Of a stretch of 64,000 nt of DNA, positions 46,113 to 55,760 are shown piece after piece. Origin of the DNA: Pleionea litopenaei (GTDB lineage: Bacteria > Pseudomonadota > Gammaproteobacteria > Enterobacterales > Kangiellaceae); NCBI RefSeq assembly GCF_031198435.1, contig NZ_CP133548.1, positions 1,614,501-1,678,500 of the forward strand, given 5' to 3'. The translations under genes and the position numbers were made by a program. The notes under the pieces were generated by a model, which had not been told where the DNA came from, did no database searches, and worked only from the letters and a program-made list of their open reading frames with translations. Positions within the stretch are counted from its first letter, which is position 1. Every line of letters starts with the position of its first letter.

Positions 46113-46736
46113 CTAGCCGCGATTTCTCAGTAACCGGTCGACTTGACGATCTAAGTAATTTTTTTGCGACTCTAAGCGGTGAAACTCATCATCTTTTTCG
46201 AGAATCAACTCTTCTAACTTCTTATTCTGTTCGAGCAGTTCACGCCGTAGCTTTGGTGATGTGCTATTCGCAACAATCATTTTCTCATTTTTCTCAATCT
46301 CTAGGATAAGATCGCTTCTTTCTTTGTCGACGGCATTCATATCACGGTCAATATTGCGGATTTCTTGTTCAATCGCATGTACTTCTTGTCCTTGACGGTA
46401 GCTCGCTAAAAAGTCAGGCTCTAAATCTGCAGGGCAAATATTATTGTATTGTGAACCACTACGACCCAATGAAAATCCTCGGCTCGGAACACAGTAATTT
46501 CGAACGCCTTGACGATGTCCCGTTATGTAAAGCTCTAAATTTGGGGTCACGCCGTACTCAGCACAAGCCTCTCTATGGCTAGCAATACGTTGCGAGCTAT
46601 AGCCTCTTGAGCCATCTTCAAACCCTATGGTTCTCCAATCTGCGGTATGACACTCGTCTTTTGATAGGGTTGCACAGCTCTGTAATCCAATAACAGCGGA
46701 AACCATCAGTCCAACTTTAATAAAAGGCTTTACCAT
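46113..46736 (-). CDS. DUF2799 family lipoprotein
   Basis: The 207-residue protein has a lipobox (GLQSC). The DUF2799 region contains MxxEECHTADWRTIGFEDGSRG-like sequence (here DECHTADWRTIGFEDGSRG), IASHREACAEYGV and YITGHRQGVRNYC with conserved cysteines. A long charged coiled coil follows (about 125-207). Its function is unknown. It is divergent from the patatin gene. Confidence 0.82.
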   Translation of the reverse strand: MVKPFIKVGLMVSAVIGLQSCATLSKDECHTADWRTIGFEDGSRGYSSQRIASHREACAEYGVTPNLELYITGHRQGVRNYCVPSRGFSLGRSGSQYNNICPADLEPDFLASYRQGQEVHAIEQEIRNIDRDMNAVDKERSDLILEIEKNEKMIVANSTSPKLRRELLEQNKKLEELILEKDDEFHRLESQKNYLDRQVDRLLRNRG

Positions 46737-46838
46737 TTCTATTTCTCTTATCTAGGAAAAACTTATTTAAATACATTAGCATCTTTTGACTGAGTTTGAC
46801 TAATGGTAAAGTATGTAAAAAGTTAAATTTGACGACCC

Positions 46839-47744
46839 ATGAATAAAAAAATCGGTTTAGCCTTAGGCAGCGGAGCAGCCAGAGGAATCAGCCACTTCGG
46901 CATTATTCGAGCATTGCATCAACAGGGTGTAAAGCCTGATATTATTTGCGGCACATCGATGGGCGCACTGATCGGTGCCGCTTATGTGACGGGTCATTTA
47001 AGTGCTTTAGAACAATGGTTCAAAGAGCAAACCACTCGAAAAATGCTCAGCCATCTAGATATCAATCTCTTCGCCAGTGGTGGAATTGCCGATGGCGAAC
47101 AGTTTATCCACTTCTTGAAAACCGAGTTTGGTGATTATCGAATTGAAGATCTTCCCATTCCTTTTGCCGCCGTCGCTTGTGATATGAACTCGGGAAAAGA
47201 AGTGTGGCTCACAGAAGGTTCGATTTGGGATGCAGTTCGAGCATCAGGCGCTTACCCAGGTTTATTAACCCCAGTAAAGCGTGAGCATCAATGGCTTATG
47301 GATGGCGGCGTCGTCAACCCTGTTCCGGTAACCGTTTGTCGAGCGCTTGGCGCAACCCATGTTATAGGCGTTAACCTAAATCATGATTTACTGGCCCCGA
47401 AAGAACCTCCTACTCCGAAAGAACGAGGTTCCTTATTCAAACTTGAAAATACGGCCATCGGCAAGGTCAGCTCTAAAATCAAACAATCCATTAATGAGCG
47501 GTTTTCATTTGGCTCAAAAGAAAAGGAAAACGCGCCTGGTATCATGGACGTTATTGCTTGCACCGTTAATATCATGCAAGATCGGATTACTCGAAGCCGC
47601 TTGGCTGGAGATCCTGCCGATATCATTTTTAACCCTAGGTTATCTCACATAGGCTTTCTCGAAACGGATAAATCCGAAGAAATTATTAACGAAGGAGAAC
47701 AGTGCGTGTTAAGAAATTTAGAGCAACTGAGTCATTTAAATTAG
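46839..47744 (+). CDS. Patatin-like phospholipase (RssA-type)
   Basis: The 301-residue protein has the glycine-rich oxyanion loop GSGAARG, nucleophile motif GTSMG and the catalytic Asp in DGGVVNPVPV, all complete, so Ser-Asp lipid acyl hydrolase activity is likely. The C-terminal third is charged. It matches the RssA/YchK group of small cytoplasmic patatins. It is 186 bp upstream of tamA. Confidence 0.9.
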   Translation: MNKKIGLALGSGAARGISHFGIIRALHQQGVKPDIICGTSMGALIGAAYVTGHLSALEQWFKEQTTRKMLSHLDINLFASGGIADGEQFIHFLKTEFGDYRIEDLPIPFAAVACDMNSGKEVWLTEGSIWDAVRASGAYPGLLTPVKREHQWLMDGGVVNPVPVTVCRALGATHVIGVNLNHDLLAPKEPPTPKERGSLFKLENTAIGKVSSKIKQSINERFSFGSKEKENAPGIMDVIACTVNIMQDRITRSRLAGDPADIIFNPRLSHIGFLETDKSEEIINEGEQCVLRNLEQLSHLN

Positions 47745-47793
47745 AGGTGCGTTCTTTAACGCTTTTTCTGGTGATTTTTTGCTAGGCTTTTTC

Positions 47794-47802
47794 TGCTACA
47801 AT
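47794..47802 (+). promoter_or_regulatory. Candidate extended -10 promoter of tamA-tamB
   Basis: TGCTACAAT is an extended -10 element about 130 bp upstream of tamA. No good -35 is visible at the proper distance. Confidence 0.4.
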
Positions 47803-47930
47803 AGAGCGCCAAATTAATTGAAAATTTAACGAGAGACTTATCCGTTTATTATGCTGTTAAACCCAGTGCTCAGACAGCATTACTTGCTTGTCACCTCTTC
47901 AGGTAACGCAGAGGGTGTTCATCGTCGAGT

Positions 47931-49715
47931 ATGTTGAACTTATCCGTTAAATCCCCAAATCATCGTATTTGCGGCCGAGTAATATCACGTCTATTGCTGC
48001 TTTCATTTGGTATCTTTTCAATATTGAGTGTTCATAGTGAAGAACAACCTTTGCAAGGTACGCCTATTGATATCACGGGTATCGAGGATCAACTTCTCGA
48101 AAACGTAAAAGCCCACCTCGATGTACAAGACGAAACCTTAACCTTTTCAACGCTTGGCCTACCACGCTCTAATGAATATATTCTAAGAAAGAGTAACGCA
48201 GCACTGCAGGCATTCGGTTATTATCGACCGACGTTAGATCTAACCGGTGATCACCGTCATTGGTATTTAACGATTCAACCAGGTCCAGAAACCAAGTGGC
48301 AATCGATTGATCTGAAAATAAAAGACAACATTGTATTGCCGGAAGCATTAAGCAATCTGGTCAATAATCTTGGTCTGGTCACTGGGCAAACCGTCAATCA
48401 TGAGCGGTACCAAACGACTAAAAACAAACTTCTCTCAACCGCTCGTCATAAAGGTTTCTTAAGCGCTCACTTTAGTACGAGTCAACTTATCGTTGCGAAA
48501 GACTTCACCACTGCAGACATCCATTGGGTACTAGAGTTAGGCCCGCGATATACCATTAAATCTGTTCAGTTTAGCGAAAATAAGTTTTCAGGCGACCTAC
48601 TGCAAAGTTATGTCGATATCCAACAAGGCGACTTTTACGATGCCGACTTACTGGTGAAAATTCAGCAACAATTAAACCGTTCTGGATTTTTCGAAAGTGT
48701 CGGTATCGATCAAGACATTGATGATCAACATCATACCGTTGCGGTGACCTTCGATGTATTAAGTCGAGCAAAATACGAATTAAAAACCAGCCTCGGTTAT
48801 GGAACGGACTCTCGCGGAAGAATTGGAGTTGAGTGGAAAGATCAACAAGTCAATCTTGAGGGTCATCGTTATAGCATTGCCGCAGAGGCAAACTCATTGA
48901 GCCAAAGTGTCGCCTTTATCTACCGAATTCCTCTACAAACACCAGGAAGCGAATGGTTAGGCAGAGCGTCCTATCAAATAAAAGATGACTCCATCGCTTC
49001 CAGTAAAATCAGTTCATTCGAAAGTCGTTGGATCATTAAACAATCGGATTTCTGGACTCAACAGTTTGCCGCGACCATTGCAACGGAAGAAAACTCTCAG
49101 AATGCGACAATAGAAAGCTACTTAGAATATCTGGTGCCAAGCTGGCAAGTTGACTACTACAGTACTCGCGATCCGTTTCGAGCGGAAAAAGGGTTTCACT
49201 GGCGCTCTATTGTTAGAATGAGTGATGACGTCATTAGTGATCCAACGCTGGATTTTTGGCAATGGGAACAAAATTTAAAATGGATTCAACCAATAAGTGA
49301 GCATTGGCGATTTTTAAGTCGTACTTCGGTTGGGCTCACCATTATGAAAGATCAAGATTTTATCAATAATATGCCGACGAGCTATCGATTCTTTGCTGGC
49401 GGAGATACTTCGGTTCGTGGTTATGCTTATCAAACCTTGGGCCCGACGAACAATCTCGATGAAGTGATCGGTGGAAAGTATTTATTCACTCAATCACTCG
49501 AAGTCGACTGGCAGTTTAAAGACAACTGGCGTTGGGCTTGGTTTGTCGATGCTGGTAATGCGTTTAGTTCAGACACCAATCAATCGCTTTATAAGTCAGT
49601 AGGTACCGGTATTCGATGGGTTACCCCCGTTGGATCAGTACGCCTCGATGTAGCTAAAGCACTTGACCTAACCGAAGAGTGGCGATGGCATATTACGATA
49701 GGTCCGGATTTATGA
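47931..49715 (+). CDS. tamA: Translocation and assembly module subunit TamA (Omp85 family)
   Basis: The 594-residue protein has a signal sequence (LLLLSFGIFSILSVHS), three POTRA-type domains (~35-285) and a C-terminal 16-strand barrel with the Omp85 motif VRGY (TSVRGYAYQTLGP). It partners TamB in outer-membrane protein insertion and lipid transport. tamA and tamB overlap by ATGA. The length matches E. coli TamA (577). Confidence 0.96.
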   Translation: MLNLSVKSPNHRICGRVISRLLLLSFGIFSILSVHSEEQPLQGTPIDITGIEDQLLENVKAHLDVQDETLTFSTLGLPRSNEYILRKSNAALQAFGYYRPTLDLTGDHRHWYLTIQPGPETKWQSIDLKIKDNIVLPEALSNLVNNLGLVTGQTVNHERYQTTKNKLLSTARHKGFLSAHFSTSQLIVAKDFTTADIHWVLELGPRYTIKSVQFSENKFSGDLLQSYVDIQQGDFYDADLLVKIQQQLNRSGFFESVGIDQDIDDQHHTVAVTFDVLSRAKYELKTSLGYGTDSRGRIGVEWKDQQVNLEGHRYSIAAEANSLSQSVAFIYRIPLQTPGSEWLGRASYQIKDDSIASSKISSFESRWIIKQSDFWTQQFAATIATEENSQNATIESYLEYLVPSWQVDYYSTRDPFRAEKGFHWRSIVRMSDDVISDPTLDFWQWEQNLKWIQPISEHWRFLSRTSVGLTIMKDQDFINNMPTSYRFFAGGDTSVRGYAYQTLGPTNNLDEVIGGKYLFTQSLEVDWQFKDNWRWAWFVDAGNAFSSDTNQSLYKSVGTGIRWVTPVGSVRLDVAKALDLTEEWRWHITIGPDL

Positions 49716-52700
49716 AGTCTATTCTCCGAACCTTCTTACTGCTAATTTTGGGGCTATTCATTGTTAGCGCCATTGCATTTGGTTGGGTTTATAACACCAC
49801 TGAAGGGCTACAGTTTGCACTTAATCGCGCGCAACCCTACCTTCCCAAAGAACTTCAACTCGGCACAGTGCAGGGAACACTCGCTCATGGAACACAAATA
49901 GACTCCGTTGAGTGGCGTTCTGAGTCGATGAATATTAGCGGAAAAAACATTTCGATAAAGTGTCACTGGTTAGAGCTATTATTTGATCAAGTTTGGTGTT
50001 CAAACATTCACTCTGAAAACATAAACATCGTTACTTATGGCAATGAACAGGAAAGTTTTTCGAGCGATTTACATGAATTGCCTATTCCTCCTGATGTTCG
50101 TTTACCCTGGATTATAAGGCTCGATGAAGTTGAAGCGAACAGCATCACACTGCTTTCTCAATCCATTTCAAGCCAACAAACTTTGAGTGAGACTCAAATC
50201 GATGATGTTCTACTAGAAAAGTTCCTTTGGCAAGGTAATGCGTTATCCGTTGAAAATATCGAAGCCCAAATTAACCAGGTTAATTTGAAAATGTCTGCGG
50301 AGCTCTCTCCTCAGGATGGCTGGCCAGCCACTATTAATGCTCAGGTAAAGGCTTTAGGACATGCGCTGACTTTAGATGTAAGTGGCGAGTTACTAAAACA
50401 ATCGAAAGGAAAACTGGTCTTTCAAACCTCTGAGTTAAGTGAAGAAACCGTTCGAGCTCAAGGTGATTTTGAACTGGATTACAATGCTGGAAAACCAAAA
50501 CTTAAACTACTAACCACCCTCGCCGATGCACGCCTCGATCGAATAGCCAGCGAACTGGTTGTCGTTCAAGCGACCAATCAGTTATCTTTAGACTGGCCAA
50601 GGTTAGAATCAAAACTATCCAGTCAGTTTACCTTCAATAAAGACGAGCTCGAATTGAACCAATCGCTTCAGGTTCAGTCATTGCTCGATTGGCGACATCT
50701 AGCGTCAGGTAATTTAGTGTTAGCGGGAAACCTTGAACAAACCGTCGACCAATACATGTCACTCGACCAAATAATACGTCCAAATGTTCCGGTCAGTTTG
50801 CCGACCCAAATCGACCTCGATTGGAGACTCTCTAATGGAGCGCTTGAGTTAACAAAAGGCAACTTTCAACTGTCAGAAATATCGGCCACTGTTTTAGCCA
50901 GCGCCAATGTCAATAAGCTACCCTATGAGGATCTTTCTGTCAGTATTAAAACGAATATGGATAAGCAGCCTGATTGGTTAATCACTAATATTGAGCATTT
51001 AAACTCAGTTAACAAGTTATCACATAAAAATACCCATAGCCCATTAGAGATCAGCTCAAATGGCTCGCTAGCGAACATTACTATGCCACAAATACGAGCA
51101 GAGAAATTGAGCTGGAATTATAAAAGCAACGAAAAGCTCAATGTTGCTATTTTATTAGATGAAGCCTATGTCGAGTTAAACGATCTACCAACATTGAAGC
51201 TACATGATCTTCAATTAAACGCGAATGGCTTGCTGAAAAAACATCAATTTCAGTTGTCTACTAAAATCAATCAAGCGGACTTCGAAGCAACCGGAGAAGG
51301 CGTGCTTGACACTGGGTGGACGCTTAAGGATTTTCGCTCAACGCTAAAGCACAACGACCAGTCAGCATCAATCACATCCACCCAAATGGAACTGCTAGAT
51401 AGTGGCCTCACAATCGACAACTTATGTTTACAACAACGCGGCTACTGGTGTAACACAGGTAGCTTAGTACAAAGCGATTGGCATTTATCAAGCTCACTCA
51501 AGCTATTTGATGTCGCAACCATTCAGAGTTGGAGTGACGTATTAGGATTTTCTCTACCCTTTGAATTGGCAGGCGTACTCAATGGCTCAGCAACCGTCAG
51601 CGGCAAAAGCGATCAGATCAATCAGTTCGATATTGATTTAAAAAGCCCAGTACTTAGCTTTCAAGATACGAGTAGCGCGTTAGTGTTTACTGAAATGGTC
51701 TTTAAGTCTAGTCATCAAAACAAGACTTACCAACTGGCCGCAACATGGGAGCATTTTGCAGAACAGAGTCAGTGGTCTCATTTTGAACTTAGTTCAGCGG
51801 CTGGTTCTGGTCAATTAATTGCGCAAGTAAATACACTAAATGATTGGTCAATAGCCCTTGAGCAACCGCAGATTGCAACGAATCTTTCAAGTACAACCAG
51901 TGAAGACTCGATGTCATTTTTATTCGAAATACCAATTTCAAATTTTCAACTCAACCTATCATTACAGCAAGATAAACTGCTCGGTGATACGTACGTTCAA
52001 TTGTTTGATAATGACTGGGCTAAGCTAGATTGGCAAAGCAATTGGCCAATGAATACTGATAGTCGTATTAAAGGAAATGGTGAGTTTTCGCTGACGCAAT
52101 TTGATTGGCTAAAACGATGGCAAAGTCGAATTGACGAACTCGATATCAATTGGCAACACAAAACAACCTTTAGCGGAACCTTAGCGCACCCTAACTTTAC
52201 TGGTAATGGTCAATTAAAAGTACAAGAATTTGTAATGGAGGAGTTAGGCCTCAATATCAAAGACTCCTATCTCGATATTCAGTCCGTGATGGATACATTT
52301 ACTTTACAAGGCACATTACTTAATCAACAAGGAAAATTGGATTTAAATGGCGAAGTTAAAATTTCACCTGAACTATCAGGCTTTGCAAATTTAAAAGGCG
52401 ATAAGCTAACCATCATCGATTCTAAAGAGCAGAAGATTGTTGTCTCACCCAAATTGTTCGCTGAATATAAAGACAATCACCTCAATGTAAACGGCGATCT
52501 ATTGATTGATGAAGCTAAAATCAGTGTAAATAAAATACCCCAGAATAAAGTCTCCGTTTCTGAAGACCAAATTTTACTCGTTAATCCAAAACTCAACCCA
52601 AGTCCTTTTACCTATCGTGTTGCGCTCAATTTAGCCTTGGGTGAAACGGCATCGTTCACTGGATTAGGTTTGAGCAGTGATATTACGGGCAAGCTAAAAC

Positions 52701-53356
52701 TACTGGCTGAAACTGGTCAGGCAATTAAGCTTGAGGGTCAGCTTCGACTCATTAATGGTAAATTTGAGGCGTATAAGCAAGCCTTAGAAATAGAACAAGG
52801 GCAGTTAATATTTTTGGGTGCTGCCGATAACCCAGGCATTCAAATTGCTGCGTCGAGAAAGATTGATGATATAAAAGTTGGGGTATACGCCGATGGTTCA
52901 TTATTAGACCCAAAGCTTACACTCTTTTCTGAACCTGCCATGCCAGAAGAAAATATTGTAGCCCTTCTCCTAACAGGTCGTTCAATAGAGTCACTTTCGA
53001 GTAATGAAGGCAACGCTCTTGCCAATGCGGTGATAGGACTGGGTGTTGAAGGTGCAAACCGTATTGCGGGAAAGATTGGTCAAGCCTTAGGAATTGAAAG
53101 CATTAAGATAACCAGCAGTAGCACGGCCGAAACTTCTCGCGTAAATATCGAAACGCAAGTCAATGAGCGCTTGAGCGTTGGTTATGGAACCACAATAGAC
53201 TCACAAAACCAAACTCAAACAGGCTGGATCATTGAGTACAAGCTCACGCCAAAACTCAGTTTTGAAGCCATCAGTGGCGAAGAAATCAGTACCAGTTTGA
53301 CGTATCGGACCAAATTTGGTCGTGATAAGAAAAATGAGAAAGAATCTGAAAATTAG
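49712..53356 (+). CDS. tamB: Translocation and assembly module subunit TamB (AsmA/DUF490 family)
   Basis: The start is ATG 49712 (MKSILRTFLLLILGLFIVSAI), overlapping the tamA stop; an upstream in-frame ATG at 49679 would only add tamA-coding sequence. The 1214 residues comprise one N-terminal membrane anchor, a long repetitive beta-groove spanning the periplasm, and the conserved DUF490 C-terminus (~880-1214) with LRLINGKFEAYKQALEIEQGQLIFLG and EENIVALLLTGRSIESLSSNEGNAL. It bridges the membranes and moves phospholipid or assists barrel proteins. Confidence 0.96.
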   Translation: MKSILRTFLLLILGLFIVSAIAFGWVYNTTEGLQFALNRAQPYLPKELQLGTVQGTLAHGTQIDSVEWRSESMNISGKNISIKCHWLELLFDQVWCSNIHSENINIVTYGNEQESFSSDLHELPIPPDVRLPWIIRLDEVEANSITLLSQSISSQQTLSETQIDDVLLEKFLWQGNALSVENIEAQINQVNLKMSAELSPQDGWPATINAQVKALGHALTLDVSGELLKQSKGKLVFQTSELSEETVRAQGDFELDYNAGKPKLKLLTTLADARLDRIASELVVVQATNQLSLDWPRLESKLSSQFTFNKDELELNQSLQVQSLLDWRHLASGNLVLAGNLEQTVDQYMSLDQIIRPNVPVSLPTQIDLDWRLSNGALELTKGNFQLSEISATVLASANVNKLPYEDLSVSIKTNMDKQPDWLITNIEHLNSVNKLSHKNTHSPLEISSNGSLANITMPQIRAEKLSWNYKSNEKLNVAILLDEAYVELNDLPTLKLHDLQLNANGLLKKHQFQLSTKINQADFEATGEGVLDTGWTLKDFRSTLKHNDQSASITSTQMELLDSGLTIDNLCLQQRGYWCNTGSLVQSDWHLSSSLKLFDVATIQSWSDVLGFSLPFELAGVLNGSATVSGKSDQINQFDIDLKSPVLSFQDTSSALVFTEMVFKSSHQNKTYQLAATWEHFAEQSQWSHFELSSAAGSGQLIAQVNTLNDWSIALEQPQIATNLSSTTSEDSMSFLFEIPISNFQLNLSLQQDKLLGDTYVQLFDNDWAKLDWQSNWPMNTDSRIKGNGEFSLTQFDWLKRWQSRIDELDINWQHKTTFSGTLAHPNFTGNGQLKVQEFVMEELGLNIKDSYLDIQSVMDTFTLQGTLLNQQGKLDLNGEVKISPELSGFANLKGDKLTIIDSKEQKIVVSPKLFAEYKDNHLNVNGDLLIDEAKISVNKIPQNKVSVSEDQILLVNPKLNPSPFTYRVALNLALGETASFTGLGLSSDITGKLKLLAETGQAIKLEGQLRLINGKFEAYKQALEIEQGQLIFLGAADNPGIQIAASRKIDDIKVGVYADGSLLDPKLTLFSEPAMPEENIVALLLTGRSIESLSSNEGNALANAVIGLGVEGANRIAGKIGQALGIESIKITSSSTAETSRVNIETQVNERLSVGYGTTIDSQNQTQTGWIIEYKLTPKLSFEAISGEEISTSLTYRTKFGRDKKNEKESEN

Positions 53357-53574
53357 CTTGAACTTCTAGTAGAGTAATTTTAACGTATGGTTTAAGTTCT
53401 ATGGAAAAGAACAACTCAGAGTAAAGAAGATAATCCTATTCGACCGATTAATTTATAACACTTACTTTATTCTGCGACTATAGTTGAATGGTATTCGTTT
53501 AAGTAAGGTAGTATCTAGAAGGCTTTGGGCATAGACAAGCCTGTATGGCTATTAGATTAGTTGGAGAGGTATTC

Positions 53575-53955
53575 ATGAAAACGGTTTCTAATGACGCTAG
53601 TGTGACATTGGTTTTTATCAGTTGCTTTATTGCCCTCATCGTTTCACAACCGACATTGGCTGAAGAATCCTTTGGTTTTGAAGGCCAATGGTGTGGCCAT
53701 TGGGACGGTATTTATAAAACCTGCTTAACCGTGTCTAAACAAGCCGATGGTTACGAAGCCTTCTATGAATGGGAAGAACAACGAGGGGCCGCCTTACAGA
53801 AGAAAATGCTAAAGGGTACTGTCATCAATGCCAATACGATAGACTTTGAAAGAAAAGTATTGGTTATCAATTTGCACGATCATAATAAGGCAACCGCCGT
53901 TGGATTATTCAAAGAGTTTTCTCGCATAGCTCCGATGATACGAGTCACCGAATAG
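53575..53955 (+). CDS. Small secreted protein of unknown function
   Basis: The ATG at 53575 is chosen because GGAGAGG lies 5 nt upstream; an in-frame ATG at 53545 lacks this. The 126-residue product has a signal peptide (SVTLVFISCFIALIVSQPTLA) and a mature part beginning FEGQWCGHWDGIYKTCLTVSKQ, with two cysteines likely to pair. It looks like a small lipocalin-like or beta-barrel domain, but I cannot place it. It lies between tamB and the left end of the integron array, on the opposite strand to the cassettes. Confidence 0.65.
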   Translation: MKTVSNDASVTLVFISCFIALIVSQPTLAEESFGFEGQWCGHWDGIYKTCLTVSKQADGYEAFYEWEEQRGAALQKKMLKGTVINANTIDFERKVLVINLHDHNKATAVGLFKEFSRIAPMIRVTE

Positions 53956-54142
53956 ATTTGGCTGAATCAGGTAAATGCCTCACTAACATCAAGATACTTG
54001 ATCTCAATGTTTGTCTTTACTTAATTGTAGTAGCTCATACTCGAGACAAGAGATTAGAATTAACAGGTTGATCTAATCGAACAATTCCACTTTTTACGCA
54101 TGGTGCGCATAAGTAGCGTGTCTAAAATTTTAATTAGCGACT

Positions 54143-54592
54143 TTAAATCTGTTGATTTTTCTTATTACATTTATTCCCAAGCATAAATCCCATAAATACT
54201 ACTAATAAAGTCATAAATGTACTTATATACCACATGTTTGGAACGTTTAGTGAATGCAGGCCACCACCAAAAATAAGCACAGTAATTGATAGCATCAAGA
54301 AGTTTTTAACTCGATATTTCTCATATGATTTAGTGAACAAAAAGCCAAACGAGAACGTAAGGAGAAAAACAAACGTCCAATAAAACCCTATAAATATGAG
54401 TACATATGGAAATAGATAAGGAGCATAGTGCGAACAATATTCAACGTCATGTTCTCTCAAACAAGAGTCAAAAAAACTTTCTGCATATATATAATTATGA
54501 TAGAGATCTAATCGAAAAAATTCGATCACAATAACCACTGTAAATCCAACGAATATTCCTTGCGCGGTTACTTTTAATGCTGATGGTTCCAT
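54143..54592 (-). CDS. Cassette gene: small multi-pass membrane protein
   Basis: The 149-residue protein has about four hydrophobic segments (GIFVGFTVVIVIEFF, YLFPYVLIFIGFYWTFVFLLTF, NFLMLSITVLIFGGG, YISTFMTLLVVFMGFML). No family is recognised. It is the last cassette of the array (distal to intI). An attC lies between it and the preceding cassette, but no clear attC follows it; a weak GTTAATT-type end near 54050 may be a remnant. Confidence 0.65.
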   Translation of the reverse strand: MEPSALKVTAQGIFVGFTVVIVIEFFRLDLYHNYIYAESFFDSCLREHDVEYCSHYAPYLFPYVLIFIGFYWTFVFLLTFSFGFLFTKSYEKYRVKNFLMLSITVLIFGGGLHSLNVPNMWYISTFMTLLVVFMGFMLGNKCNKKNQQI

Positions 54593-54593
54593 T

Positions 54594-54681
54594 ATTTAAC
54601 GCTTCAAATCACTGGGAAATTTAAGTTTTGGAACGAAATAGAGCTGCTTAAATTTATCCATGTGAATTTGCCTTTTTATGC
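54594..54681 (-). other. attC site (cassette 54685-54966)
   Basis: This 88-bp site has left core ATTTAAC (54594-54600). The right core is degenerate TTTATGC (54675-54681), with the expected first G changed. The arms pair well: GGGAAATTTAAG with CTTAAATTTATCC, and CAAATCAC with GTGAATTTG. Confidence 0.65.
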
Positions 54682-54684
54682 ATT

Positions 54685-54966
54685 TCATTTTGATTGCCAG
54701 TTAATTGTGCCATTTGTTGTGTTAACACAATGAGCCTCGGCTTCTAAAAGCGAACCAAAGGGCCCCGTTTCAGAGACTATTCTGTCTTTTTCGGCGGGAG
54801 AATAAAAAATGATATAGAAAAATTCTCCCAACCTATCCTCACTAACTTCTACCGAATCTTCGTAATCTCCACTGCCATAGGCAATATCACGATACTCTAT
54901 CGCAATTTTAGATAGAGCTTTATTATCGTATAACCAGGTTCCTTCTTTAATGATTGAACGATTCAT
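54685..54966 (-). CDS. Cassette gene: small soluble protein of unknown function
   Basis: The 93-residue product starts at ATG 54966 (MNRSIIKEGTWLYDN), with GGA-type purines upstream. A longer in-frame start at 55011 would be translated from attC sequence and is rejected. The protein is acidic, with SPAEKDRIVSETGPFGSLLEAEAHC and a Trp near the end. I recognise no family. It is one of many lone cassette genes in this array. Confidence 0.65.
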   Translation of the reverse strand: MNRSIIKEGTWLYDNKALSKIAIEYRDIAYGSGDYEDSVEVSEDRLGEFFYIIFYSPAEKDRIVSETGPFGSLLEAEAHCVNTTNGTINWQSK

Positions 54967-54981
54967 GATTTCCTTTTTTAT

Positions 54982-55074
54982 GCATAACTCCGCAATAACC
55001 GAGCGAAGCATTACGTAGAAGAGTTAACGAAGCGAACTACGCAATGTGGAGTTCGGTTGATTGCTTTGTTAACC
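54982..55074 (-). other. attC site (ankyrin cassette)
   Basis: This 93-bp site has left core GCATAAC (54982-54988) and right core GTTAACC (55068-55074). The arms pair: CGCAATAACCGA with TCGGTTGATTGC, and GCATTACGTAG with CTACGCAATG. The cassette stop codon (55069-55071) lies in the right core. Confidence 0.8.
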
Positions 55075-55647
55075 ACCTTGGTTCAGTGCCTGTTTAGCGA
55101 GACTAAGATCCATTCCAAATTCTTCTTCCATGCTATGCGCATACTCCATAGGGGTCATAGAGCTTTGGACCATATAACTCAACGCTTCGGACTTTAATGA
55201 TACGTTTGCTCCATGACTAATTAAGTATCAAATTAACCCAGGGTTATTTATCGTCGTAGCTGTATGTAATGGACGCAAGCCATTCGTATATACCTTATTA
55301 ATGTCCTCTCCATACTTCAATCCAAGCTCTATACCTCGTTTAACTCTTTCATTATCAAGGTTATACCCACTTGTACCATATCCACATTTACTGACACCCA
55401 GCGCGACGTAAACCAATGAGCCTCCATCTGAAACATATTGCTCTCCCGCTCCTGTGAACCTCAAGTGATAGTACGCCAAGTTAGACATGTAACGCTCTAA
55501 TATAGTTGGCCCCTCCTTACATGCGTCCCAGCTTCCAATTGTGAATGCACGCTGCGCTATTTTAAATTCACGTTCGGTAGATACATAGTAACCGTAGTGG
55601 ACTAGTAAAATTAACGGAATTATCAGAGCAAGTAGTATTTTTTTCAT
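55069..55647 (-). pseudogene. Cassette gene: exported ankyrin-repeat protein with in-frame stop
   Basis: The frame starts at ATG 55647 with a signal or anchor (ILLALIIPLILLVHYGYYV) and runs to a TGA at 55228-55230. The same frame continues for 52 codons to a TAA at 55069 in the attC core. Across the stop the sequence is ankyrin-like (NGLRPLHTATTINNPGLI-stop-YLISHGANV). A CGA-to-TGA change would explain it, as Arg is common at that repeat position. Intact, it would be 192 residues; truncated, 139. The stop could also be a sequence error. Confidence 0.7.
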
Positions 55648-55653
55648 AATGGT

Positions 55654-55760
55654 GGTTAACGCCTTGCTAACGGGCCCAGCAGAGTGAAACCAGTTTGTGG
55701 TAAAGTGAGCGACAAACTGTGTGGAGCGTAGCTGGGCCCCTGTTTAGCAATTTGTTAGCT
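55654..55760 (-). other. attC site (cassette 55755-56423)
   Basis: This 107-bp site has left core GGTTAAC (55654-55660) and right core GTTAGCT (55754-55760). It has strong arms: GGGCCCAGC with GCTGGGCCC, and TTGCTAA with TTTAGCAA. An inner inverted repeat CAGTTTGT/ACAAACTG forms the variable terminal structure. The cassette stop (55755-55757) lies in the core. Confidence 0.85.

Noticed and set aside
49679-49711. Upstream ATG for tamB
   Set aside because: It lies inside tamA without a ribosome site; ATG 49712 with ATGA overlap gives the normal N-terminal anchor.
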